Assembly (NCBI GenBank): GCA_017613855.1
Contig: JAGACY010000101.1
Location: 1-8,009 of the forward strand
DNA length: 8,009 nt
Source of the DNA: Pseudomonadota bacterium
GTDB taxonomy: Bacteria > Myxococcota > Bradymonadia > UBA4248
Direction of reading: 5' to 3'
Shown here: positions 1-5,256 of the stretch, piece by piece
Position numbering within the stretch: position 1 is the first letter of the stretch
Layout of the letters: the number at the start of each line of letters is the position of its first letter
Made by a program: the position numbers and the translations under genes
Notes under the pieces: model-generated
The model's input: only the letters and a program-made list of their open reading frames with translations
The model's database searches: none
Told to the model about the DNA's origin: nothing

Positions 1-44
1 AGACCTAAAGGGAAAGTCTGAAGTATAGGGGGAATGACGTTCTT

Positions 45-182
45 AATGCGGAATGCGGAATTGAATTGGCGAATATCTTACGTAGAGACGTGTCGCGACA
101 CGTCTCTACTAAAATGTCCATATTCTTTAGGAATTACAAAGAGAATGCCTAGATAATTCCGAATTCCGAATTCCGAATTATT
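45..182. repeat. Composite intergenic repeat module 1: 7-bp repeats around a 28-bp palindrome
   Basis: The left edge has two copies of AATGCGG (45-58) that decay into AATTG/AATTGGCG to about 74. The right edge has three exact copies of AATTCCG (155-175) followed by AATTATT. The 28-bp palindrome 82-109 lies between them. The right array runs into the TAA stop (178-180 on the plus strand) of the minus-strand lipoprotein gene. A second module of nearly the same length and plan lies at 3834-3972. I see no open reading frame of its own, so a non-autonomous repeat is the likeliest reading. Similar short tandem heptamers are known from other bacteria, for example cyanobacterial STRR sequences; relatedness is not shown here. 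Confidence 0.7.
82..109. repeat. 28-bp perfect palindrome, dyad family copy 1
   Basis: The 10-bp arms are GTAGAGACGT and ACGTCTCTAC around the 8-bp core GTCGCGAC. The core is itself self-complementary, so the whole 28 bp is a perfect palindrome. The same arms recur at 2620-2647 (different core) and 5960-5987 (same core, one arm mismatch). No T-run follows on either strand, so a classical terminator role for the adjacent lipoprotein gene is not supported. A REP-like intergenic repeat is more likely. Confidence 0.85.
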
Positions 183-1464
183 CTCGGTACCACTTTGGCA
201 AATCCTTGCGCCCCGAATCCTGGAACATCGCATGTGTGTCCCTGCTGCGCGATACATTCCATGCATCGATATTCTGTTTAAAGGCTGTTGCTCCCCAAAA
301 CATGGCATTCATCGTCCTCACACCTGCGACATCCCATTGTTCCAGGGGCTGGTTAAAGGATGTGGCACGATTGAACATCCCCTGCATATCGACGACATGG
401 GAAACATTCCATGAACCGATGGGCTGATTGAAAGACGAAGCCCCGCGGAACATGCCGTCCATGACGGTCACGTTCGAAACATCCCAGTTGGCAATCGGCT
501 GGTTGAATGCATTGGCTTCGGTAAACATGCCGGACATATCCTTGACATTCGAGACATCCCATTTATCCAGGGGCTGATTAAACACACGGCACAGCATGAA
601 GGCATAGGACATATCCGTGACACTGGACGTATTCCATCGGTTGAGCGGCTTGTTAAAAGAAAATGCCGCAATAAAGGCATACGAAAGATTAGTCACATGG
701 GAGACATCCCAATGCTCGATGGATTGGTTAAAGTTTATCGCTCCCTGAAAGATGTGGGACATATCCGTAACATCAGCGAGTATGGGAGCTTCTTTTTCGG
801 GCAATTGAATATTGAGGCAATTGGCTGCAAATCGATGCATGGTTTTCCAGCGAACATCGCCCCACTGATCGACCGAAAGAACCGCCTTATGATTGGAAAA
901 ATCGAATTCCTGCTCATCATCACTGTCGCCGCACAACATGATCCCGGGGATATCCCCCCGAATGGCGATTTGAAATTTCCCGGTTTTGACGCCGTATTTA
1001 CAGGCAGTACTCCCGGTTAGCCCTTCTAATTCATAATTGCCATCCCCATCACAGTCGACGTCATATTTGACAGCGGCACCGGGCACATCTGTCACATGAA
1101 TGATAATTTCGGGTTCCGGCATGAGATCTTTGTAGGATTTGCATTGTCCGGTTTCTCCGTTGCAAACCTGTTGTTCATAATACTGATCGAGATCTATCGT
1201 GAATTTAAATGGCCGAAATGCGTCGTTTGTACCAACATCTTTGGCTGTTTCTGTGTTCAAATCTGCTTCTTTAGCATTGTCTGCAGGGGCATCGTCCTTC
1301 TCGGGGGCAGCTATATTGGCATTATCCTTTGTTTCGCCAGGTGTTTTTGGCTCTGTCTGCACAGCAGTGTCATCCTTGGGCGGTTCAGTTGGTTGACTGT
1401 TTTTGGGAGAACACCCAACCAGAAGAAGCGGAATCATCACGAACCATTTAAAACTCGTTTTCAT
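178..1464 (-). CDS. BspA-like (DUF285) repeat surface lipoprotein
   Basis: The start is set at the ATG at 1464, not 1503: translation from there gives a compact lipoprotein signal (MKTSFKWFVMIPLLLVGC) with lipobox LVGC and lipidated Cys18, and an AGGT Shine-Dalgarno-like motif precedes it. The 428-residue product has a Pro/Asp/Glu/Lys/Thr-rich linker (about 19-82), then a Cys-containing globular part (about 83-235) with a calcium-loop-like DxDxDG motif near 137-142. A strictly periodic array follows: Trp residues at 252, 277, 302, 327, 352, 377 and 402 mark 25-residue units of the pattern W-D/N-V-S-x-V-x-x-M-x-x-M-F...F-N-Q-P. This is the DUF285/BspA leucine-rich-like repeat (PF03382). The last unit is degenerate. 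Ser follows the lipid Cys, which fits outer-membrane sorting under the E. coli Lol rule. Family members are often surface adhesins or of unknown role; ligand binding is inferred. The gene is divergent from the amidase gene. Confidence 0.9.
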   Translation of the reverse strand: MKTSFKWFVMIPLLLVGCSPKNSQPTEPPKDDTAVQTEPKTPGETKDNANIAAPEKDDAPADNAKEADLNTETAKDVGTNDAFRPFKFTIDLDQYYEQQVCNGETGQCKSYKDLMPEPEIIIHVTDVPGAAVKYDVDCDGDGNYELEGLTGSTACKYGVKTGKFQIAIRGDIPGIMLCGDSDDEQEFDFSNHKAVLSVDQWGDVRWKTMHRFAANCLNIQLPEKEAPILADVTDMSHIFQGAINFNQSIEHWDVSHVTNLSYAFIAAFSFNKPLNRWNTSSVTDMSYAFMLCRVFNQPLDKWDVSNVKDMSGMFTEANAFNQPIANWDVSNVTVMDGMFRGASSFNQPIGSWNVSHVVDMQGMFNRATSFNQPLEQWDVAGVRTMNAMFWGATAFKQNIDAWNVSRSRDTHAMFQDSGRKDLPKWYRE

Positions 1465-1654
1465 CGTGTTACCTGTCGATTGAATAGAAAAGCCTGCTCC
1501 CATACGGAGAAAGAGTCGTTACAAACAGTATTTGTTATCATTTTTTCAGGTCATAAGGGAAACAGAAGTGTCCCCGATTCCTCCAAAAGTTGCCTGATTA
1601 TCTCAATTTCATAGTCTATAGATGCCTGAGACAGAGGCAATCACAGAGGTCACT
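1465..1654. promoter_or_regulatory. Divergent intergenic region between lipoprotein and amidase genes
   Basis: This 190-bp gap must hold promoters for both divergent genes. On the plus strand the best -10-like hexamer is TATAGA (1617-1622) with a weak TGATTA (1595-1600) 16 bp upstream. Transcription from it would begin near 1629, after the upstream ATG at 1622, which supports the later amidase start at 1655. An interrupted dyad ACAAA-CAGTA-TTTGT (1521-1535) could be a binding site. No strong minus-strand promoter could be picked with confidence. Confidence 0.3.
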
Positions 1655-2512
1655 ATGAAAACGAAAATGCATATTTTACTTGGATTTGTCGCGGCTGTGG
1701 GCGCGGTTTTGCTGAGCCATCCGGTTCAGGCGGAGCCCCCGAGCATGCGTTTTGAGGCGCAAAGTGCGAATACGCCAAGTGCAGGTCCCAAGCCTGTCAT
1801 CGAAATGCCAGCCGTCCAGGAAGCCGCCCCCATCGATGTTTCTGCCTCCGAAACGCCAGAGCCGATTCCGGAACCAGTATTGCCGGGGCCAGTTCGAACC
1901 ATCGTCATCGATCCCGGACATGGAGGAACCAACGAAGGCGCCGTTGGTGTAGCCAAAATCCATGAAAAACACCTGACTTTACAGGTCGCCCTGATGCTCG
2001 CCGATCGACTTCGCAAAGCCATGCCCGATGCGCAGATCGTCCTGACCCGGGAACGCGATGTCGCCATGTCCCTGGTGGAACGCATCGAAGTCGCCAACCG
2101 CATGCATGCCGATTTATTTTTGAGCCTGCATTTTAACAGTTCAAACAATCCCGAAGCGATTGGATTTGAAAGCTTTTGGGTAGGAGACTTCTGGGAAGCC
2201 GATATGAACAAGGCAGGCATTGAAATTACCGATGACATACGCACCCAGCGCGAACATGCAGGGACACTTGGCATGCGCATGGCCGACAAATTTAACCGTT
2301 CGATGCGTCATCGGTTTACAGTGCTCGATCGCGGCGTCAAACCCGGAGATTATACCGTTTTAACGCGAGCAGAAGTACCTGCCGTCGTCCTGGAGCTCGC
2401 CTTTTTATCTCACGCGCAGGAAGGCATAGAGACTGTGACCGCCGCCAATCGCGCGAAACTCGTAGATGCACTGACCGATGCAGTCTTGCACTATACCTAC
2501 GACAAAGAATAA
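1655..2512 (+). CDS. Periplasmic N-acetylmuramoyl-L-alanine amidase (Amidase_3)
   Basis: This enzyme family cleaves the amide bond between MurNAc and L-Ala in peptidoglycan in the periplasm, for cell separation or wall turnover. The ATG at 1655 is preferred over 1622: it follows GAGGT (1646-1650) by 4 nt and opens directly into a Sec signal peptide with a predicted cut after VQA (residue 26). The 285-residue product has a Pro/Glu-rich linker (27-79) and one Amidase_3 domain (about 81-275). The zinc ligands expected for this family are visible: His89 in DPGHGG, Glu104 in the IHEKHLTL segment, and His159 in SLHFN. The catalytic Glu247 is in VVLELAFLSH. There is no AMIN, SPOR or LysM targeting domain, so localisation may depend on the linker or a partner. 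The family resembles AmiA/AmiC, but the exact subtype is uncertain. Confidence 0.93.
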   Translation: MKTKMHILLGFVAAVGAVLLSHPVQAEPPSMRFEAQSANTPSAGPKPVIEMPAVQEAAPIDVSASETPEPIPEPVLPGPVRTIVIDPGHGGTNEGAVGVAKIHEKHLTLQVALMLADRLRKAMPDAQIVLTRERDVAMSLVERIEVANRMHADLFLSLHFNSSNNPEAIGFESFWVGDFWEADMNKAGIEITDDIRTQREHAGTLGMRMADKFNRSMRHRFTVLDRGVKPGDYTVLTRAEVPAVVLELAFLSHAQEGIETVTAANRAKLVDALTDAVLHYTYDKE

Positions 2513-2514
2513 CA

Positions 2515-2520
2515 TATAAT
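2515..2520 (+). promoter_or_regulatory. Candidate -10 box TATAAT after the amidase stop
   Basis: A perfect TATAAT hexamer begins 3 bp after the amidase stop codon. No good -35 sits at normal spacing: TATACC (2492-2497) is 17 bp upstream but poor, and TTGCAC (2486-2491) is 23 bp upstream. If active, it would give the 103-residue gene at 2692 a leader of about 165 nt that includes two GC hairpins and a 28-bp dyad. Confidence 0.3.
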
Positions 2521-2522
2521 GG

Positions 2523-2561
2523 GCGGCGTATCGCTTGCGGTCACCCGCAAGCGATAGACGC
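2523..2561 (+). repeat. GC-rich bulged hairpin, unit 1
   Basis: A perfect 12-bp stem TATCGCTTGCGG (2529-2540) pairs with CCGCAAGCGATA (2545-2556) around a TCAC loop. G2528 is bulged, and an outer GC arm (2523-2527 with 2557-2561, one mismatch) extends the helix. Units 2 to 4 (2565-2595, 4854-4889, 4892-4919) repeat this plan with different stem bases. It lies 3' of the amidase gene, but no T-run follows, so a Rho-independent terminator is not supported. Confidence 0.7.
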
Positions 2562-2564
2562 ACT

Positions 2565-2595
2565 GCGCGAGCGTATCGCAACGCGATAGCCGCGC
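2565..2595 (+). repeat. GC-rich bulged hairpin, unit 2
   Basis: The stem TATCGC (2574-2579) pairs with GCGATA (2583-2588) over an AAC loop. G2573 is bulged, and an outer GC arm pairs GCGCG (2565-2569) and GC (2571-2572) with GC (2589-2590) and CGCGC (2591-2595), leaving A2570 as a second bulge. It follows unit 1 by 3 bp, so the two form a tandem pair in the leader of the next gene. The 3' 12-mer GATAGCCGCGCC (2585-2596) recurs exactly on the minus strand at 4892-4903. Confidence 0.65.
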
Positions 2596-2619
2596 CACCA
2601 AATTACCGGTATTCACCCA

Positions 2620-2647
2620 GTACAGACGTTCCATGGAACGTCTCTCT
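2620..2647. repeat. 28-bp dyad family copy 2, with a different core
   Basis: The arms GTACAGACGT and ACGTCTCTCT flank the core TCCATGGA. The central 20 bp (2624-2643) are a perfect palindrome. Arm sequence and total length match copies 1 and 3, but the 8-bp self-complementary core is replaced. It lies 44 bp upstream of the ATG at 2692, so it would be in that gene's leader and could also act as a protein-binding site. Confidence 0.75.
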
Positions 2648-2691
2648 GTTTCATCAAACACCTCTTTTTCTCTCTCCCCATAAGGATTATT

Positions 2692-3003
2692 ATGGCATCC
2701 ACCATTGATGAAATCACGATCGACTATACTGACGAAGACGGCCAGCAAATCATCAAACAACTCGACAAGCAGGTACTTTCCAAGGGGGCCTGGACGACCA
2801 TCATGTTCCTGTTCGTAGAATGGGATCGCCGCAAAGGCGCATGGGGTGCGCCCAAAGCCAGGATCGATCGTTTTCAGAAAAAGAATGGCGAATATCGTTC
2901 GCAGTCCAAATTTAAGTTTACGTCTGCCAAACAGGCAAAGCAGATTATGGATGTTTTTCAGGGGTGGATGGATTCCGGCGCATTTACAGGCGACGAAGAA
3001 TAA
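2692..3003 (+). CDS. Conserved small protein of unknown function (PUR-like layout possible)
   Basis: The product is 103 residues, with AAGGA (2682-2686) five bases before the ATG. I do not recognise a named family. There is no signal peptide or membrane segment, so it is likely cytosolic. The sequence alternates predicted strands (about 6-28, 34-46, 55-63 and 68-77) with one C-terminal amphipathic helix (78-93), and the middle is rich in Lys, Arg, Trp and Phe. Segments such as KGAW, the WDRRKGAWGAPKARIDRFQKK stretch (44-64) and QSKFKF resemble conserved blocks I recall from hypothetical proteins of deltaproteobacteria. The strand-strand-strand-strand-helix order and basic/aromatic patches would fit a single PUR-type nucleic-acid-binding repeat, but this is inference. 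Its neighbours give little functional context. The HEAT-protein gene begins 103 bp downstream. Confidence 0.8.
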   Translation: MASTIDEITIDYTDEDGQQIIKQLDKQVLSKGAWTTIMFLFVEWDRRKGAWGAPKARIDRFQKKNGEYRSQSKFKFTSAKQAKQIMDVFQGWMDSGAFTGDEE

Positions 3004-3027
3004 GCACAAACCGTGCGAAAAAAGCAT

Positions 3028-3055
3028 TTGATAATTTTTTACTTGTGTTTAGAGT
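3028..3055 (+). promoter_or_regulatory. Candidate promoter for the HEAT-repeat gene
   Basis: TTGATA (3028-3033) and TAGAGT (3050-3055) are separated by 16 bp, with an AT-rich spacer. They lie in the 103-bp gap before the ATG at 3107. A small dyad CAGAC/GTCTG (3069-3083) falls in the predicted leader. This is a moderate match only. Confidence 0.35.
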
Positions 3056-3106
3056 GCGCGCCGCTTGTCAGACACTGAGTCTGCGCCACGCTTAAGGAGA
3101 AATTGA

Positions 3107-3835
3107 ATGTCATTTCTTGATGCCATACGCCGTTTTTTTAAGCCTACGCCGAAAGAAAAAGCCGAAAAACTGAGAAAACGCATCCTCAATATGTACGGCC
3201 ATCCCGATGATCGCCGTTATGCCATCGATCAACTTGCTTCGCTCGGACCGGAACTTGCCCCCGAGCCGCTCATTGAACGTTTTACTGTGCGCTGTGAAAA
3301 TGGCACCGTCGATTCGGACGAAAAGCAGCTCGTCAAAACGTACCTCGTCAATCTCGGTCAAGCCAGTATCGCACCGCTCAAAAAATACCTGCTCAACAAC
3401 GATAAAGATTTTAACTGGCCCTACCGAACGCTTGCCGATTTGCTGACGCATGAGGAGCTTGTCGAGTTCATTGTCGAGCTTCTCAATACGATTGGTCCCG
3501 AATACGTGCGTGACCCGGAACGCAAAGAGCAGCTCATGCTCATCCTGAAGTCGTTTAAGGAAGAGAGCATTTGCAAGGCAATTTTGCCTTATCTCGGCGA
3601 CCAGAATGAAACGATCCGCTTTGTGACGGCCGATACCGTCATTGAACAATCACATCCGGATGGCATTGCCGCTCTGGCCAAACGCCTGACAGAAGAATCG
3701 AGCCAGCGCGTTTTAACGTTGATTGCAACAGCATTTCGTGACAAAGAGTGGAAAGTGGATGAAGCCCTTCGTTCGGCAGTTTCCGAAAAACTTCCCGATG
3801 GATTCCGAATCAACGATAAGGGCGTGATTCTTTAA
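3107..3835 (+). CDS. HEAT-repeat-like helical protein
   Basis: The product is 242 residues, with AAGGAG (3094-3099) seven bases before the ATG. It has no signal peptide or transmembrane segment, so it should be cytosolic. The N-terminus (1-27) is a basic amphipathic segment. The rest is almost entirely helical, with helix-pair units at about 31-63, 76-99, 105-129, 138-163, 167-192 and 195-215. Phrases such as CKAILPYLGDQNETIRFVTADTV (155-177) have the typical HEAT pattern of a surface helix, a Asp/Asn turn, and a second helix with Arg and Ala. HEAT repeats are binding scaffolds, so a partner rather than a catalytic role is expected; the partner is unknown. Nearby gene order suggests no pathway. 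Class II repeat sequence starts immediately after its stop codon. Confidence 0.8.
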   Translation: MSFLDAIRRFFKPTPKEKAEKLRKRILNMYGHPDDRRYAIDQLASLGPELAPEPLIERFTVRCENGTVDSDEKQLVKTYLVNLGQASIAPLKKYLLNNDKDFNWPYRTLADLLTHEELVEFIVELLNTIGPEYVRDPERKEQLMLILKSFKEESICKAILPYLGDQNETIRFVTADTVIEQSHPDGIAALAKRLTEESSQRVLTLIATAFRDKEWKVDEALRSAVSEKLPDGFRINDKGVIL

Positions 3836-3972
3836 TGCGTAATTCGCAATTCGAAATTCGCAATTATCGAAACATCCTATAGGGTATTTCTGAAGAAGTG
3901 GATATTTTATCTTCAGACTTACCCTTCAGTTTTGTCACCTAATTGCGCATTGCGCATTGCGCATTGCTAATT
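3834..3972. repeat. Composite intergenic repeat module 2
   Basis: The left array AATTCGC, AATTCGA, AATTCGC (3841-3861) begins five bases after the HEAT-gene stop. The right array is ATTGCGC three times (3942-3962) plus ATTGC. Between them lies an interrupted stem: AGGGTA (3881-3886) with TACCCT (3920-3925), and TCTGAAGA (3889-3896) with TCTTCAGA (3910-3917), loop 13 nt. Size and plan match module 1 (45-182), but the inner sequence is unrelated. No ORF is visible. Confidence 0.65.
3881..3925. repeat. Interrupted hairpin inside module 2
   Basis: Six and eight base pairs are separated by a 2x2 internal loop (TT opposite CT), closing a 13-nt A/T-rich loop. No U-tract follows directly, so it is a poor terminator. 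It takes the position that the 28-bp palindrome occupies in module 1. It could stabilise the 3' end of the HEAT-protein mRNA. Confidence 0.55.
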
Positions 3973-3999
3973 TCAGTTTCTCCACTCACGATGTACAGT
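3971..3999 (+). promoter_or_regulatory. Weak candidate promoter for bamD
   Basis: TTTCAG (3971-3976) and TACAGT (3994-3999) are 17 bp apart, and a TG pair immediately precedes the -10 hexamer. The -35 is poor. It is the best candidate in the gap before the ATG at 4032. Confidence 0.22.
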
Positions 4000-4031
4000 G
4001 CTACGCATTAAGGCTTTTTTGGACATAATTC

Positions 4032-4817
4032 ATGAAGCGCATTGTAATTCTCATATTGGCATTCATGCTCTTTGGCTGCGGTACAGCGCAAAAGACTGTA
4101 TTTCAGGGCGAGCCCAAAAGCGAAGCCGAAGCAGCCTACAGAGGTGCGGTAAAAACGCTCGAAAGTGGATCTTATGAAGATTCTATCAAGGAATTCCATG
4201 CGATAAAGCTCAAATATCCTTACGCTACGCGCTGGGCGACGCTATGTGATTTGCGCATCGCGGATGCTTACCGCGAAAGCGGCGATTATGCCCAGGCCGC
4301 CGTCACTTATCAGTCATTTGTTCGCACTTATCCGGCACATTCGGAAGTCGCTTATGCAACGTATCAGGCCGCCAATTGCTACTACGAGTTGATGCCGAGC
4401 GATTTCTTTATTCTGCCCGATCCATGGCAGCGCGATCGCAAAACCACGATACAGGCCGAAACAGCTCTGAGCAGCTTTCTACGCCGTTATCCCGACGATC
4501 CGAATGTCCCCAAAGCCCGCGAGCAATATGATGAAGTGCGGCGACGACTTGCCAATCACGAGCTCTTTGTCGCCGAATACAACTTTAAAAATGAAGCTTA
4601 TGCCGGTGCCGTCAACCGTCTGGAAGGTTTAATCGAAAAATATCCTGACGTTGAAGTCACGCCAAAGGCCCATATTTTGTTGGCGCACAGCTATCTCAAA
4701 ATGAAAGACCCCATTTCTGCCAAACGCGTTCTTGCACAATTGACCGAGCAATTTCCCGAGTCCGATTACGCCGCCGATGCACGCGACTGGATGGCCAGAA
4801 ATCCGGATGTTCCTTAA
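4032..4817 (+). CDS. bamD: Outer membrane assembly lipoprotein BamD
   Basis: BamD is the essential lipoprotein of the BAM complex that inserts beta-barrels into the outer membrane, binding BamA on the periplasmic face. The 261-residue product starts with a lipoprotein signal (lipobox LFGC, lipidated Cys16). TPR-like helical repeats follow from about 33 to 257. Family hallmarks are clear: AYRGAV...YEDSIKEFHAIKLKYPYA (35-65), the ADAY...GDYAQAAVTYQSFVRTYP unit (77-101), the WQRDRK loop (132-137, matching the RDQ region of other BamDs), LANHELFVAEYNFKNEAYAGAVNR (173-196), and a final helix pair. Length is close to the E. coli protein (245). The Shine-Dalgarno is weak (GGAC at 4021-4024). No bam or cell-wall partner gene is adjacent, so the gene stands alone here. 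Confidence 0.9.
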   Translation: MKRIVILILAFMLFGCGTAQKTVFQGEPKSEAEAAYRGAVKTLESGSYEDSIKEFHAIKLKYPYATRWATLCDLRIADAYRESGDYAQAAVTYQSFVRTYPAHSEVAYATYQAANCYYELMPSDFFILPDPWQRDRKTTIQAETALSSFLRRYPDDPNVPKAREQYDEVRRRLANHELFVAEYNFKNEAYAGAVNRLEGLIEKYPDVEVTPKAHILLAHSYLKMKDPISAKRVLAQLTEQFPESDYAADARDWMARNPDVP

Positions 4818-4824
4818 TTTGGGA

Positions 4825-4853
4825 GCATGCCTCGCCCTGCTACGGCATGCTTT
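4825..4853 (+). terminator. Possible weak terminator hairpin after bamD
   Basis: GCATGCC (4825-4831) pairs with GGCATGC (4844-4850) across a 12-nt loop and is followed by TTT. It starts 8 bp after the bamD stop. The U-tract is only three bases, so termination efficiency is doubtful. Confidence 0.35.
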
Positions 4854-4889
4854 CGCCGCTATGGCCGCCTGTGGCGCCCATACGCGCCC
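4854..4889 (-). repeat. GC-rich bulged hairpin, unit 4
   Basis: TATGG (4860-4864) pairs with CCATA (4878-4882). An inner CGCC/GGCG stem (4866-4869 with 4873-4876) closes a TGT loop after a C-C mismatch. C4883 is bulged beside ATA, then CGC (4857-4859) pairs with GCG (4884-4886). Read on the minus strand this is the same plan as units 1 to 3 (GC arm, bulged G, TAT..., ...ATA, GC arm), with TATGG in place of TATCGC. Confidence 0.55.
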
Positions 4890-4891
4890 TG

Positions 4892-4919
4892 GGCGCGGCT
4901 ATCTGCGATACGCCGCGCC
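4892..4919 (-). repeat. GC-rich bulged hairpin, unit 3
   Basis: GGCGCGGC (4892-4899) pairs with GCCGCGCC (4912-4919), C4911 is bulged, and TATC (4900-4903) pairs with GATA (4907-4910) over a TGC loop. On the minus strand the 12-mers GCGGCGTATCGC and GATAGCCGCGCC are one base apart. The same two 12-mers are 50 bp apart at 2523-2534 and 2585-2596, bracketing units 1 and 2. Confidence 0.7.
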
Positions 4920-4925
4920 ATTTGC

Positions 4926-4954
4926 TTCTAAAATTCAAATACCTGTGGTATAAG
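4926..4954 (+). promoter_or_regulatory. Candidate extended -10 promoter for the small membrane protein
   Basis: TGG-TATAAG (4946-4954) fits the extended -10 pattern TGnTATAAT. A weak -35, TTCTAA (4926-4931), lies 17 bp upstream. Transcription would start near 4961 and leave a leader of about 100 nt. Confidence 0.42.
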
Positions 4955-5064
4955 TTTTTTTGTTATTGCTGACATTCGACAGCAGTGCTTTCATTCAATC
5001 GCGAATTTCCATTCTGGCCGTTCATACGGACAAAAATAGTGGATAGAGCATAGAGGAGTGCATT

Positions 5065-5256
5065 ATGGGTTCGAGTTTACAAAAAAAATCAAACGGAACG
5101 GTCGAAAAATTAGGCATCGTTGGCAGTCTTGTTGGTGGCGGAGTCATCGGGTATTTTTTAACCTGGATAATCGGAATCCCGCTTATGCTGATTGGCGGCG
5201 GCTATTTCTTTTTTAAACTCATGAAAGTCTATGCCTCGACCGGCAAACGATTCTAA
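5065..5256 (+). CDS. Small two-helix membrane protein of unknown function
   Basis: The product is 63 residues, preceded by a strong GAGGAG (5053-5058) with 6-nt spacing, which supports translation. A polar, basic N-terminus (1-15) is followed by two hydrophobic, Gly-rich segments (about 17-31 and 33-52, with GGGVIG and GGGY motifs) joined by a very short turn, then a basic tail ending KRF. This fits an inner-membrane helical hairpin with both termini on the same, probably cytoplasmic, side. I do not recognise a family. Glycine-zipper-like spacing could allow oligomer packing, but that is inference. Confidence 0.75.
   Translation: MGSSLQKKSNGTVEKLGIVGSLVGGGVIGYFLTWIIGIPLMLIGGGYFFFKLMKVYASTGKRF

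Noticed and set aside
44..46. Stop codon of an upstream plus-strand gene at TAA 44-46
   Set aside because: An in-frame TGA at 35-37 and stops in all three frames within the first 37 bases rule out a coding end there.
1096..1614. Plus-strand open frame of 172 codons opposite the DUF285 lipoprotein start
   Set aside because: It overlaps the signal-peptide end of a well-supported gene, lacks a ribosome-binding site and has no recognisable domain.
2497..3027. Minus-strand open frame of 176 codons across the 103-residue gene
   Set aside because: It runs through GC hairpins, the dyad and the antisense of a gene with a good Shine-Dalgarno, and shows no protein-like pattern.
3841..3962. CRISPR-like array
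   Set aside because: The repeats are 7 bp in direct tandem without spacers, and no cas gene is present.
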